NCBI GenBank assembly: GCA_950295325.1
Contig: OX485804.1
Coordinates: forward strand, 58,766,429 to 58,830,428
DNA length: 64,000 nt
Origin: Polytrichum commune
Lineage: Eukaryota; Streptophyta; Polytrichopsida; Polytrichales; Polytrichaceae
Reading direction: 5' to 3'
Part shown: piece by piece, positions 33,169 through 45,424 of the stretch
Position numbering within the stretch: the stretch's first letter is position 1
How the letters are laid out: each line of letters starts with the position of its first letter
Notes under the pieces: model-generated
Databases searched by the model: none
Told to the model about the DNA's origin: nothing
The model's input: only the letters and a program-made list of their open reading frames with translations
Program-made: the position numbers and the translations under genes

Positions 33169-33195
33169 ACTGCTGCATGACCCATCTTTGCCGCC

Positions 33196-35832
33196 TTGAA
33201 AACTTCACAATAGTAGCATTAAACTTGCGCTCCCTTGCAGCTGAAGACGCGAAGGCGAAAGGGGGGAAAAAGAATAAAGAAATGGCAAATACTTTGCTTC
33301 TATAAGGACAAGGTTTAAAAAAAATTTAAAGCTTTTTTTCCTCCCCCATATGTACTTATTAAAACCATCTATCACCCCCCACAAATTTGACTTGAAATTG
33401 CATGCATGGTTATCCTCTATGCCCCATGAATTGCTCACATCTCAAGAGGCATTATGATAATTTGATCACTTTTAAGATCATATTACGTAGTTCAATCTCT
33501 TTTAAACATGTCTCTTTATTTTTTATGTCTAATATTAGATCCACACCGAACTACACACCACTCAAACATAAGCTTAGGTGTCCTTTTAAGATGAGTAACC
33601 GAATTAGGCTCTCGTATCCTAGATCCAAACTTTGGCACTTGCTGTGTACCACTCAATGTTTATGACAAACTAAGAAATGTGACCAAATAAAGTCCATGGG
33701 TACCTTAGGCAAGTGGAATAGGTAGCCATAACATGTTACTTGTAAGTGGAAAAGAACAGTCATCTAGAACACACACTAGTTCAACACAAAGACTACATAT
33801 TATTGGCTCTTTCCATTATGGATTTAAACATTAGAGTATTCCGTAAAGTAAAACAGATGAAACCATGGGTTTAGTCCCAAACCCACGGTTTCGTCCCTCT
33901 TTGAAGGACTTTATGAACAATTCTATTGTATACCTTATAATTGCGATGGGTTCATTTAATATCATAGGAAAAGTGTGTTGGTTTCATAATCTCAATTTAT
34001 GAAGTGCATAAATGGAAGTTCAAGATTTGAAAAGATTCCATATGGTACATTTTTGTGATTTTGGGGAATTGAGCCATGAAATTGAATTTTAGTTCTTCTT
34101 ATAGTGGATTGAAATAAACAACGTCAAAAAAATTGTTGAACTTAAATTCCTTACATTGGTTCCAATCCCCGGGGTGTGCACCTTTCATAACACCACACGT
34201 ATGAATATACGCGAGTGCATAAAAGGGGTATTAATTTGAACTTTGTTGTACTACGTATACATATGCTACACAAATTGTGACTCATAGTTATGTACATGTA
34301 TGAAGGGCCTCTAGAAAATATACAACATTTGTACGGTAGTGTCACTAGACTTTATGGGATAAATACTTAACATTAGATGAAACTAGGATGATCATTTTCA
34401 CATTTTCCTTGTCTCATTCATGGATGTATGGAAGAGGTAATATTCAGGTTTTGGAAGGGGTTGTTGATCTACGAACAAGGTCACTTCTTACTTAGGGTTT
34501 CAAGAGGAACATGCCACACTTCTTTGGGGAGGTTGATCCAAAGGAATGTGGATGGTTGATGTGGGTGGTTGATGGAGGTAGTGATTGCAAGCATTAGGTG
34601 CCTTAGAAGTTAGGTCTTGTTGCAAAGGCTAGCAAAAAAGTTCGTTGAAATCGCGAAGGTGCTCAAAACTCCTCCTTTCCTCATACCGTTCATGTGTTTC
34701 ACATTGTCCCTACCTCCTATCAGGTGCTCATCACATTAGTGGTTTTTTGTATTTGATTGTTGAAGCAACAATAAGATGTTTATAGATAATTTTTTCATCA
34801 ATTGAATTCTTGGTTTTGAATGGAGAGTAGAATGTTGGTCTTGTCTTCGAATTAAGTCGTGGCTATCATTAAAGCATGCATGGTAGACACTAATCAACAA
34901 GTGGAATAAAATGTGTCAAGTAGCTTTCTTTTGTTCAAGATACTTTGAGTTTTAATTGTCGTCATAACTATAGGATGTACGCAAGGAAATCAAAACAAGA
35001 ACACACCTAAAGCTAGAATTGTCAAAAAACTGGTAAACCAAAAAATCAACGCCAATGAAGGTTTAGTTTATTGGGACGGTTTATAAGATGCGTACAAAAT
35101 TTGGTGATCATTGGGTGGAGTATAGGGATCCACTTCACTTGATGGGCCGTCCATCAAATATGGAGATTGGCTTATGTTGATATAAAAAAGGAACCAACAA
35201 CAAGTGTACTTACGATCATACTGATCATTTAATGAAAAACTCATAAACTATAAATGCAATAGCTTCTATGACATATATTATAGGTGTTGTAGACTTAGAT
35301 GCTTAGAGTTACATCTGGGAGATGAAAAAGTCTTCAACAACTTTATTGATGAATGATAGGGTTTTGCATTATACATATGATAAGAGTTGATTATTATTCA
35401 AAAGTATATTTACGTACTAATATTAATGACTATATATGAATGTAATTATTATTATGTATACATATTGCCACTTATATTTTTTTATCATTGAATTTGTAAG
35501 GATATTTCTTGATTTCACAAAAAAAAACTTGTATATAAGGGGTCCTTATAGTATGTTGCAATCGAACGTGGTTCTTGGGTTTTAATGAAAGGTGCACCCC
35601 GGGTTTCAATGCAAAAGGACAAGTCAATCAAAAGTTTGGAAAGGGCTCGATTGTCATGCACAAATGAATCTCAATTGTGAAAGGGAGTAAGCAAGTATAA
35701 AGAGCATCTTTGTGCTAGGCTATTGCTTTCCTTTCAATGATGGGCTCATGCAAGGAGAGGTACTCATCGAGGACAATCGGTGCAATGACAATTGATGTCG
35801 CCATGGTGACATAATGCTAAGGTAGATGGGTC
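33196..35832. other. Intergenic, no gene supported
   Basis: AT-rich sequence with no convincing coding frame, no clear terminal repeats and no RNA gene. Short open frames here lack protein-like composition. Confidence 0.5.
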
Positions 35833-35835
35833 TTA

Positions 35836-36849
35836 GGGTTGGTTTACACTATGGACCATGAAGTCGGATCATTTAAGAGGGTCTTTTTCAATGGTCCGAC
35901 TTCTTAAAAAATAAGTTTAGAAAGTCTTGGGCCCCTCACTAGGTACAAACCGAATGTGGCCCAAGAGGAATGACCATGCACCAAAAAGTGAATGTGCTGA
36001 TTTTTTTTAATATATGTCCAAAAAGGACATTTTTGAAAAAAATCAAGTTTGCTCATTCTCTTGTCTTCTCTTGGGCTTTACTTGTCTTCACTTTTTGTTA
36101 AATATGTCGAAGATGTGGCTTGCAAATCTTCTCTCAACAATTTTTACAAAAAAATTGAGCGATTTAATTTGGACATGTTCACTGTAATTTGCATGTGACA
36201 TGTACCTTGTGTTGTACATTGAGCATTATTTGGAACTTGCTGCACCATGTGTACTCAAATTCTTGAGTTCTCGATGTCCCACATTGTTTTGATGAAACAG
36301 GTGGGAGCAAGTTTAAGGGGTAGGGCATGGAAGAAATGGTAGGTCTCATGGGCTATGATATGATCTAGGCACATAGAGGGCGGACTTGCTTCTCAAAATT
36401 CAGTACATCATATAGATATTGAAAAAGTGAGCCTTGTGATTCTTACCTAGTGGGAGGAGTTGCATATAAAGCCCCCCCCCAAAAAAAAAATCATTAAAAA
36501 AAATTATAATGGCATTTCTATGTCATGGGCCCTTGCCTATTCCTACATACCACCTCTCTTGCCTCTCCCAAAAAAGTTCATTTAAAAAAATTATAACGGC
36601 ATTTCTATGTCATGGGCCCTTGCTTATTCCTACGTACCACCTCTCTTGCCTCTCTCAGTGCAAAACCCGTTGGACCATGTCAATGTATTAATTAGGCCTT
36701 AAAATATGTCTTTTGAGGACCTCAACCTCCATGGTCACTCTGCCATTTTTTCCTTCGTGTAAATTGAAGTGGTCTTGGGACGAGTTCAACAGCCAATCAA
36801 CGCTCTTACATTGCCCTGGGACGACTTGGTGCATAGTGCAAACTGTCCC
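35836..36849. mobile_element. Long, diverged Tourist-like element (third family member)
   Basis: The left end GGGTTGGTTTACACTATGG and 'accatgaagtcgga' match the MITEs at 1675 and 5559. The right end 'gcatagtgcaaactgtccc' is the inverted partner. TTA flanks both ends (35833-35835 and 36850-36852). At 1,014 bp it is about twice as long as its relatives. Inside, 36,509-36,570 ('ggcatttctatgtcatgggc' and following) is repeated at 36,598-36,660. No transposase frame is present. Confidence 0.8.
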
Positions 36850-36852
36850 TTA

Positions 36853-38900
36853 AGTGGCTTGTTTTCGGACCCCTATATTTGATCGATATGTGGTTTGGTG
36901 GGGATCAAAGTGCAAATATCATGACGACACATGTTTAAAAAGATTCCACTATGTCTTCAAAAATGAATAATTACTCTACACCCAACAATGAACACAATCG
37001 AGGTGACATGTGTGGTGTTGAGATTAGCATCCGTCAAATGCCCATCAAATGCATGCTAAACCAGTCAAATGTGCATCATGTATACATTTGGGGGTTGTGA
37101 ATTAATACATTTGGGGTTTGTGACAGGTGCAAATCTCAACCCTAGACCTATGTATCTAGTTAAGAAATCAACAAACATGAACTTTCAATAACCATAACTA
37201 ATTTAATTAGGAGAGGTCCGATATTTGATCCGGTTTTTGCAGATGTTTCATTGAAGATTTGCCAATGCAACATGACATTTGTTGTGTAAGTCTAATCGGT
37301 AGAAGTTGGAGAACACGAAAAGCAAACCAAACAACACTCGCATAACTTAGTATGTAACTCTACAAGTCAAATAGCTGAGCGGTTTTGCCATAAGGTAGAT
37401 GGTGCTAAAACTGTCTCTAGAAGTGGCACACTTAGATGCTATAATTAGATTCAAAAGTTCTATTGGTAGATGCCCCAAATTCAACTTGTTTAATGCTCTA
37501 ATTAACCCAAGTTCTATTGTCCAAAATTAAGTTCTAATGCTAAGGTGATGGACATTCTAAGAAGCAATATGAATTGATTTTGTAAGATTTTAAGTCTTGG
37601 TTCCAGGTTGGGTGTTGGTTTTAGTATCATTTATTTTGTACACATTGAACAACCATAGTCACGGAGATGTTGCCACGTTATGATCTCGAGCTTGGGGATG
37701 GGACACCTCTCATGGTTGAAAACTGTGTCGTTATTCCAAATTCAAAAACTCCACGTTGCAATGTGGTCTTTAATAAGATGCCAAATGCTACTAAGTAGGT
37801 AGATTTGTATTCCGCATGTTGAAAATACAAATCAACTACAGATTGGTGAAAAGTTGCAAGCATAATGTTGTCTCAAAATGATCAAATAGTCAATTGTCTC
37901 TTGAGATGTGAGCACTTCATGAGGTATAGAGTATAATCATTCATGGAACTTTATGCTTGAGCTCAAATGCAAGTGATAAACAATTTCAATCACTATACTT
38001 GAGAAACAGTAGGCCAAGAGACACTTATTTCTCAAAATCCGATTGTTTGAAATTAAGAGTCACATTTTGAATTGTATAGGCAAGTAAAAGAAAATATGTA
38101 GCTATGCCATACCTTGTGACAGTGGTGGACACCTCATTTGATTTCATGTGATGAACGCACTTATCAAAACTTGAACAAAGTAAATGTGCTCTCTAAAATT
38201 TATATATTTTTTATCATTTAAATAGTAAAACTTAGTTTGGAGCCTTGAGACACAATTTCACCAAATTATACCTCGTTGTGAATATGTTATGAATGTTCAT
38301 AATCAAACTCTTATGCATATTTATTTGACATGTCAAGTTCATCTTTGAGGAATTCATAACAACTCTTCCTCTAATGTAAACAACACTCTAACATTGAGGG
38401 TCTTTCGTCTAAAAGCATCTCAAGTATGAAAAAATGGGCGTTGACCTCCAATGGTTGAATAGAGCTTATAAATTTAATGAGAACACCAATCCATACAACT
38501 CGTCATTCAATGTTGAAGAGAAGCGGTATATTAGGTTTGTAATTGTTGTCACAATTCTTGACAGGTTACATTGATGTGGTCTTTGCACCCAAACTTAAAG
38601 TTTTGAAAGAGTCTTCCAAAAGCTTGAATCATTCAATCAAATTTAACGCATTTTTGCTATGAAAGCATGCATACATGCCAAGTTAGATCGAGTGTGGTTC
38701 ATCCCGTAAACATTGAGACACTTTCCCTACAAATTGCATTTATGAAGATGAAGAGCTTCCCTTCCAAAGACACACTTACTGTACAAATACGTCTAAATTC
38801 ACATCCATGTAGTTTATGTATAATTTTTCATAAATTTTTTCTATAAATTTTAATTTTTATAATTAATTTTTATAAATTTTCTATAATCCATGTAGCATAA
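36853..38900. other. Intergenic repeats
   Basis: No gene is supported. 37,225-37,990 is a copy of the dispersed repeat at 17,520-18,260. 38,800-38,900 is extremely AT-rich ('ataaattttctataaatttt' type). The remainder shows nothing I can name. Confidence 0.5.
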
Positions 38901-38906
38901 TTTTTC

Positions 38907-39700
38907 ATGGTTTCTCATGAAATTGAAAATCAAGTTTTAAGTTTCAAAATGCCTCATATTATTGATTATTATTTCATTGAAACCAAACGGTGGTTGATTG
39001 TCCCTATTTCTAGAGATAATAGATTATGTCACTTTTGCTCTTACACTATAATTGAAAATGAGGCACACTTTGTGTTGGATTGTCCCCTATATAACCGTAT
39101 TAGAGATAACTTTCCATCACTATTTGGGAATGTGGTATTGTGTAGCCTCAAGTCTTTCTTTCAATTAGACCAACAAGTTGATCTTAGCCTTTATGTCGAT
39201 AAGTTTCATTTGAGAATGACAAAAGACCTTTCAAATGGTAAGTCACATACATTATAACCTCGAAGCTAATGGGGATTTTGTAATGTTTTTACTTCCAAGT
39301 TCATTACATGTTTTATTGACATTCATTTACATGCTTTTGGTTTCACTTCTGGTATTAAATTAAGCAATCAATTGCTTAATTTACTAAGGGAAAGTAAACA
39401 CATATATTTAATTTTGGGCCTTCAAAATGAAGTGCACTCAAGATGGGATTCGTGGACAAACGACCTTCAAGAAAGTAAGGGCGATTTTTAATTTTTTGAA
39501 ATCGAGTAGGGGCGGGCAACAATTGTCAGTTGGGATCAATTTCATTTTTTTGGTAGGGTTGCTTGGGGGTGCCAGATTGCAGGCCCCGGCCTTGAGACCT
39601 CCTTTCCCCCATGATGGGGTTATAACTCAGCCAATTGGCCCCCCCCAAATGGCATGAGCTTTAGCCGGGCCACATGAGGTCTTTTTGGGAGATTCCCCCT
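38907..39700 (+). mobile_element. 3' end of LINE family B with C-terminal zinc finger
   Basis: The open frame 38,907-39,257 ends a LINE ORF2. It has NRLCHFCSYTIIENEAHFVL followed by DCPLYNRIRDNFPSLF, the C-x2-C...E-x-HF...C-P-x-Y zinc-binding motif found after RT in many plant LINEs, where it is thought to bind RNA or DNA. Downstream sequence from 39,230 recurs at 41,395-41,690 and, reversed, at 19,430-19,760, so it is the shared 3' tail of the family. RT and endonuclease are absent, so this is a severely 5'-truncated copy. Confidence 0.75.
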
Positions 39701-41394
39701 ATCTCATGGAGCAAGCAACATGTGCACTAAGTTTTTTCAAATCCATCCAATCAAGTTGTGCACAACCATCACGTTGTCCTAAGGAAAAAGAAAAATACCC
39801 CACCCAAATTGGGCATTATATGTGAAAGATATTGGCTCCTAAAATTGACTCCTAAATTTGAGCAACAAATGGAATTGCCTCCCAAACAAGCAATGCCGAC
39901 CCCATATCACTAAGGCATTGTGAATGCAGGGTGTGTGGTTGTGGACAAACCACATCCAAGCCATTCATTCACAGAGCCCCATCCTACGGTCTACGAAATT
40001 GCTCTGGCAACCCGAAAAAAGAATTCCAATGGATGAAATTTTGGTGGATGAAAATAAATGTTTGCAAGATGAAGAGGTTGATCATTCATCCCATTGTATG
40101 GGGAACCTTCAAAATCCCACACAAATGCTCTCATATAACTAGTTGAATTTCATTTCATTTCAATGTTGGTCACCAAAAGGGGCTTGGAGTTGATGGCTAA
40201 TAATGTTGGTTTTACATTTAGGAAGGAAGAGGTAGGAGTTTGAATCCCCCTGTTGGCATCATCTCCTTCACAAGTCCTTTTTAATGAAGGACTTAGTTTG
40301 AAAAAGTTCATCCAAGATTTGTGAGTGGATGGAGGTGGAAATTTCATCCAACGTGGAGTTTTTCAAGCTCTGCCCGAGGGGAAGAGAAACCAAAAGTTGG
40401 GGGAACATAGGAACCTTTAGATCTCTTAGATCGCAATCGACGGCCAAGATCTTCCTAGCCCTCAACCACATGGGAGGCGTTCAAAAAGCCTCAATGATGC
40501 AAATGTCAACCTAACAAAAAATCATGCATGCTTGGAGTATGAGTTTTTCATATGTTGTTTTGGCCCACATGGTAGTGGGCGCCCGGGGATTCGTGGCACT
40601 CAAGTAAAGTCATTTGGTACCAAAAATCACATGAGTCCATCAAGAAGTTTGGATGGAGCTTATTTTAGTGAAACGCCTCCAAGTTGGCATGTAAGACCTC
40701 TTTTCTTCCTCATAGCTATTGTGAACTATTAGCTATATTGTAAATATCAATTAGTTGGCAAGGGGCAATGATGTGGCCTTGGATGCTCTAAGTCTATTTT
40801 CTGATCTCCCATGAGTTGTTTCCAAGGCCGTGATGTGGCTTTGAATTCCACATTATTATTTTGATAAATATCGCAAGATATCAATGTGTGCAACATATAA
40901 TTATGAGGTGTTGTCATCGACATTTTTGTTTGTTCATAATTCATTTATTTTACACGGGTGTGATTGCTCCAATTTTGTAATATGTCAAAATAATATATAT
41001 CACCTTATGGTAAATTGGTGAACTCAAAAGATCAATTCATTATTATTATCATTACTACTACTACTATATAATGAAATTTATTTAAAAATAATTAATACAC
41101 ACCATGCAATTTTGAAGATAATACAATATATGATGAGGATAAAATATTACAATAATTCAGATAGGCTATAGTCAGAAACTTATGATTTTCTGAGTATACC
41201 CCATCCATAACGTTGTCCCACAAGTCTAATTTCAAATAACATACCATTTATTTATATCTCATATTATATTACCTACAAAATAAAAGTCATTTTTATATAA
41301 TATTTTTCTTATATATTTTATATTCTATCTTCATTGTTTCATTTTGGTCATCTTATGAACACTTGCACTAATCTATCATTAGAATAAAAAATAT
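39701..41394. other. Intergenic, no gene supported
   Basis: No convincing coding frame. 40,770-40,860 has a loose inverted or duplicated 'gatgtggccttgg' theme. 41,040-41,400 is strongly AT-rich with (ATT/ACT)n near 41,045. Confidence 0.45.
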
Positions 41395-41700
41395 ATTTAA
41401 ATGGTAAATCACAAAATTATAACCTCAATGTTAATGAGGATTTTGTAATGTTTAAGACCTCTAAGTTAATTATGTGCTTCATTGATAGTTTCACTTTCGG
41501 AATGAAATCCCAATCAATTGAATATTTACTAATTGGAAGTGCACATATATATATATATTGGATTTTAGACCTTGAAGGTGAAGTGCACTCAATATGGGGT
41601 TTGTAGTCAAGTGGCCTTCAAGAATGCAAGGGCAATGTGTTTTTTCGAAGTTGGACGGGATGGGCAACAATTTTCGGACGGGTTCAATTTTTTTATAAAA
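41395..41700 (+). mobile_element. 3' fragment of LINE family B, third copy
   Basis: Starts 'aatggtaaatcacaaaatta', then 'taacctcaatgttaatgagg', 'ttttgtaatgttt', 'gaagtgcactcaatatgggg' and 'cttcaagaatgcaagggc', in the order seen at 39,230-39,540. It begins within a few codons of the ORF2 end, so it is an even shorter truncation. Confidence 0.65.
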
Positions 41701-42719
41701 AATAACTAGACTAGTAATGATAGGTTGGCAACGCATGATGCACCCACTTGCTTTTATATGAGGTATTTTAAAAAATTTAAAAATTTAAAAAATTTAAATG
41801 TCTAACCCCCTTTGTATTATTGCCTTAAGTATTAGATTAGACTAGGATTATTTAGAACTACTAAAACTTGGTATTTTTGAAACCCTTGAAACAAGGAGCC
41901 GATGACGTAAGGTAATGTCTAAAGTCGTTCATCTCATCCGCAAAGATGAATGAACTCTCACTAATGAAAATACATGAGTGCCACGAATCCCCGGCCACGC
42001 ACTGGGTACACTCTAAGGCCCACAATCCTCACATACCGCACCTGAAGATATCCGGGAAACTAAAATGTAGCTCAACAGTGCCACACTTGTTTAAAATAGA
42101 AAGAAATATATGAAGACACCTTTGAAGACCGGAAGGGTGATACTGCAGCACAATTTGACCATCGAAGGGGCCTCGACGAATGCACATGGATATTCAAGGC
42201 GCACAATTGGGATATCCTATATACATGACAGATCCTCCCCATTCTATCAGATTCAGTGCATATATATAGAAACATACTACAATTTCCATTATGTCCTAGT
42301 TGATGTTGGCCTCGACTAAGTTATATCGGGTTGCTTGTCAAGTGAAGAGCACTTTGATCAATCTAGCAACTCCCCAGTCCCCAGTGCTTTTCTATCCTCC
42401 ATGTAGAGAGCATTTCATTCATAAACCTTCTATTTCTGACCATGAGCAGAGACGGCTTGAGTAGATGGATGCACATGTCTCGTCTCTACTACACTTGCAG
42501 CTGATCATCCACTCTCCTCTCGCTGTTGTGTAACGTACGTGATTATATTGTGGCCACTTCTACCTAATATCATATTGGTACGTCGTCATATCAGATCGGA
42601 TCAGGACTTGTCTCATCTGCTTGGCAATTGTGTTGAACCATGAAGATTTTTCATCTCATGTTTCAGAATCGGAGTTGAAACACAACAGTTTTAAGAGGTC
42701 AAACTGACGATTCTCTTTC

Positions 42720-42925
42720 TCTTGAAACAATCACAGAGGCCTGAGTCCCAGTTGTGATAGCAGCTATTGAACCTACAATCATGAATGGATGTGGCACAAA
42801 GTCCACTCTCATGGAAACACATGTCTTTCTGGTGTCCAACGTTCTTGCCATGTAGTGGTTACCACTCAAATTAAGTAGGTCTTTGATCGAGAAGAGTGAC
42901 CAGTACATTATAATTATTTCCCATA
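42720..42925. repeat. Dispersed repeat, copy 2, abutting the P450 gene
   Basis: Matches 200-440 ('attgaacctacaat', 'acacatgtctttctggtg', 'gagaagagtgaccagta'). It covers the upstream part of the open frame that precedes the P450. This argues that the true P450 start is 42,961 or later rather than the first ATG at 42,883. Confidence 0.5.
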
Positions 42926-42960
42926 CCTTAGAAGTGCATTTAAAGTTGCTGCAGCGGCCG

Positions 42961-45424
42961 ATGAATATGGGCCCCCATGATGCCGTATCGATGTTTTTGA
43001 GCGGCCAGTACTATGCAGGAGTTATTAACGGATGGAGTTATTTGCAGTTGTTGGTCACATTCGCTGTGGTTGCATTGCTCACATTCCTCTTCTACGGATT
43101 ACATCGTAACTCCCTCCAACTGAAGAATTTGAATCTGCCTCCAGGCCCCAAACCCCTGCCCATCATAGGAAGCCTCCACCAACTGGGTCCGGTCCCCCAT
43201 CGGACGGTCGCGGAGCTCACCCGAACTTATGGCCCCATCGTCTTCCTCAAGCTGGGCTCCTGGCCAGTGGTCATCAGCAGCGACCCCAAAATCATCACTG
43301 ACATCATGAAAGTGCAGGACCACGTGTTCTCGTCACGCCCCGACACCATTTGCGGGAAAACGCTGACGTACGAGATGCACGACTTCATCATGGCTCCCTA
43401 CGGTGACCATTGGCGGGCGATGCGCCGGATTTGCGTGCAGGAGCTCCTCTCGAACCGGAGCCTCGAAACCTTCGCGGCTACAAGGCAGGAGGAGGTTGTT
43501 CACTTGGTTCGAGCTGTGTGGGATCAGTCTCGGAGTAATTGCGATCGAGGCCAAAATAGTGTGGAAGTTGATGTCCGACAAAAAATTGAGAGCTTTGCGA
43601 TGAACGTGATGACCGACATGGTGTTGGGGAAGAAGTACTTCGGGACGCACCTCGCCGACCAGGATGAGAACAACGAGGTGCTGCGTCTCCTCATGGACAG
43701 CTTCCAGTTCTTCGGGGTGCTTAACATTGGCGACTTTATCAAATGGCTTGCACCCTTGGACTTGCAAGGATACAAGAGGAAGATGAAAAAGGTAAGCTCA
43801 TTGATCTGCCTGCATCATCTTGGTTTTTCTATGTGCATTACATCGCCTATTCAAATACCCTGGTCTGTCTACCAGGTTTTGTCGACTTGAAAATACCAGA
43901 TGTTTCCCTGGGCGGTACTAGAAGTTACTTGTGAGATAGACTAGAGAAGTCCACTTATTGGACTTAGCTTGACCCCATTTCCATACATGTGCGCTTGCAT
44001 TTCCATCTTTCCAGAGATTGTTTAAGAAACCCTCCAGGAGGAAATTGTGGTCCGTGTCGTATCCCATCATCTGATTCCTCTTCTCTTCAAGGTGCATTCA
44101 TGACCACAAACTCGAGTAGGTGGATGACTCGCTGCTCCCGCGGCTCCTTAATTGTGTAGTCCATGGCAACAGGGTTCGGAGAGGAAACCCATCCTTCCTT
44201 CTCCACCAACTGTTTCCTTGGGTTGCCGTCTCATGAAACCTTCTAACCTCATCATGACCACCTCCCTACAAGTCTCAATTGTATGCACCGCCCATCTAGA
44301 GCACCCAAATCTAGAGGCCCATAAGAAACTAAACTCGGATATGCCGATGCGATTGTAGTCTTGACATTGACTTATGTATATTGAGTTGTTGGTGATTCAG
44401 ATGCATGACCAGCTGGATCAAAAATTGCAATTCATTATTGAGGAACATCGGGAAGCCAGGGAACACCCGACAAAGAACAGGTCGGATTTGACTAGTGAGC
44501 TGGACCAGCGGAAGCGTACACGCGACTTTGTGGATGTGTTATTGGATCTTTAGGCAGACGAAAATACGAAGGAGAAAATTGAAGACATCACAATAAAGGC
44601 GCTCATTCTGGTGAGAATTGATAAGCCTTGTTTACTGCTTCCCTGCTTTCATGCTTTTGTAGTCCAAGGCTTTGCATGCATATGATGATCTCGACGTGGT
44701 CAAATGGCCATAATTGTGTTATTATTCATTCTAATGGGTATCATACACATCAATCGACTCATGGTGGTGGCATGTCCTCTAGAATATGATGTGGTCAGGA
44801 TTGGACATGCCCGTGAACATCAGTGAGTGGGCCATGGCGGAGTTGGTGTGCCACCCTGAAATTCAACAAAAGCTACAAGAGGCACTCAACAACGTAGTTG
44901 GCAATAAGCGTGCAGTAACGGAATCGGACATCCCCAAATTGCCATACCTCTGGTGTGTGATCAAAGAGACATTCCGTATGCATCCCGTGGGGCCGTTTGG
45001 GGTCCCGCGGATGAGCATAGTGGCAACCAAGGTCGCAGGCTATGACATTCCCGCTGGCACGCAGGTGATGGTGAGCAACACCGAGTTGGGGATGAACCTG
45101 TCCATCTGGCCCGATCCAGAGTTATTCAAGCCAGAGAGGTGGCAAGAAGAACCCAACATGGCCATCTTGTTGCAAGACCCGGAGCTTCGCATTAACCCCT
45201 TTGGCATCGGTCGGCGCAGCTGCCCGGGTGCTGGCCTAGGCACCCATTTGGTCATGTTGTGCGTCGCCAACCTTGTCCATGCCTTCAAATGGACCCCGGC
45301 TCACGGTTGGCGGTGCCAAGATGTTGACATGCGCATCAATTTCAAAGGCCTCATGCCCATGCTTACCACTCTCAAGCCCATTGCGACCGCTCGCATGCAC
45401 GAGCCCCCTCTGCTCCCACCTTGA
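42961..45424 (+). pseudogene. A-type cytochrome P450, CYP79-like, with one in-frame stop
   Basis: A heme monooxygenase of the plant A-type group, ER-anchored by the N-terminal segment YLQLLVTFAVVALLTFLFYG. Exons 42961-43791, 44401-44610 and 44783-45424 give 560 codons, a normal P450 length. Hinge: LNLPPGPKPLPIIGS. I helix: MMWSGLDMPVNISEWAMAEL. K helix: KETFR. PERF: FKPERW. Heme loop: PFGIGRRSCPGAGLG. The I helix lacks the usual A/G-G-x-D/E-T-T and instead has LDxPxNxxEWA, closest to the VDNPSN-x-x-EWA of CYP79 (amino acid to aldoxime). The heme-loop lead-in DPELRINPFGIGRR also fits CYP79. Codon 44551-44553 is TAG where neighbours read DFVDVLLDL-stop-ADEN; one C-to-T change from CAG would explain it. 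All other motifs are intact, so loss is recent or this is an allele. Family assignment is inference. Confidence 0.85.

Larger units (their letters stand above)
27450..33195 (-). mobile_element. 5'-truncated decayed LINE (EN-RT-MTase-like-RNase H), family A
   Basis: A long minus-strand ORF2 relic, read from about 33,190 down to 27,450, in several frames. In order: AP endonuclease (33.17-32.6 kb; LIILAEDFNRD, HIDGFYYNT, NSDHYPVQL); reverse transcriptase fingers VKAPGPDNIPNDIIKIL (31.7 kb), palm LTYIDFINVFGSIHH (31.3 kb) and AYANDLAII (31.0 kb), thumb YLSIYLTPSLKWNLQ (30.8 kb); a methyltransferase-like block (29.4-28.8 kb); RNase H IYTDGSFIPP ... GNEIADTLANEGA (28.7-28.2 kb); and a C-terminal CRLC..H....C finger (27.85 kb). 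The endonuclease N-terminus is absent, so the copy is 5'-truncated near 33.2 kb. Decay: a TGA replaces the Gly codon of the usual QGD motif near 31.11 kb, the first Asp of the YADD box is Asn, and there are several frame changes. The coding strand is strongly C+A-rich over the whole length. Confidence 0.9.

Noticed and set aside
36509-36691. Open frame with duplicated peptide AFLCHGPL
   Set aside because: It is the internal tandem duplication of the long Tourist-like element, without other coding signs.
42883-42960. Upstream ATG at 42,883 as the P450 start
   Set aside because: The 26 extra codons come partly from a dispersed repeat also found at 200-440, and would precede the normal membrane anchor.
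44551-44553. TAG in the P450 read as recoding (selenocysteine, pyrrolysine or RNA editing)
   Set aside because: Selenocysteine uses TGA, plants lack pyrrolysine, and C/U editing in plants is organellar; a plain nonsense mutation is simpler.
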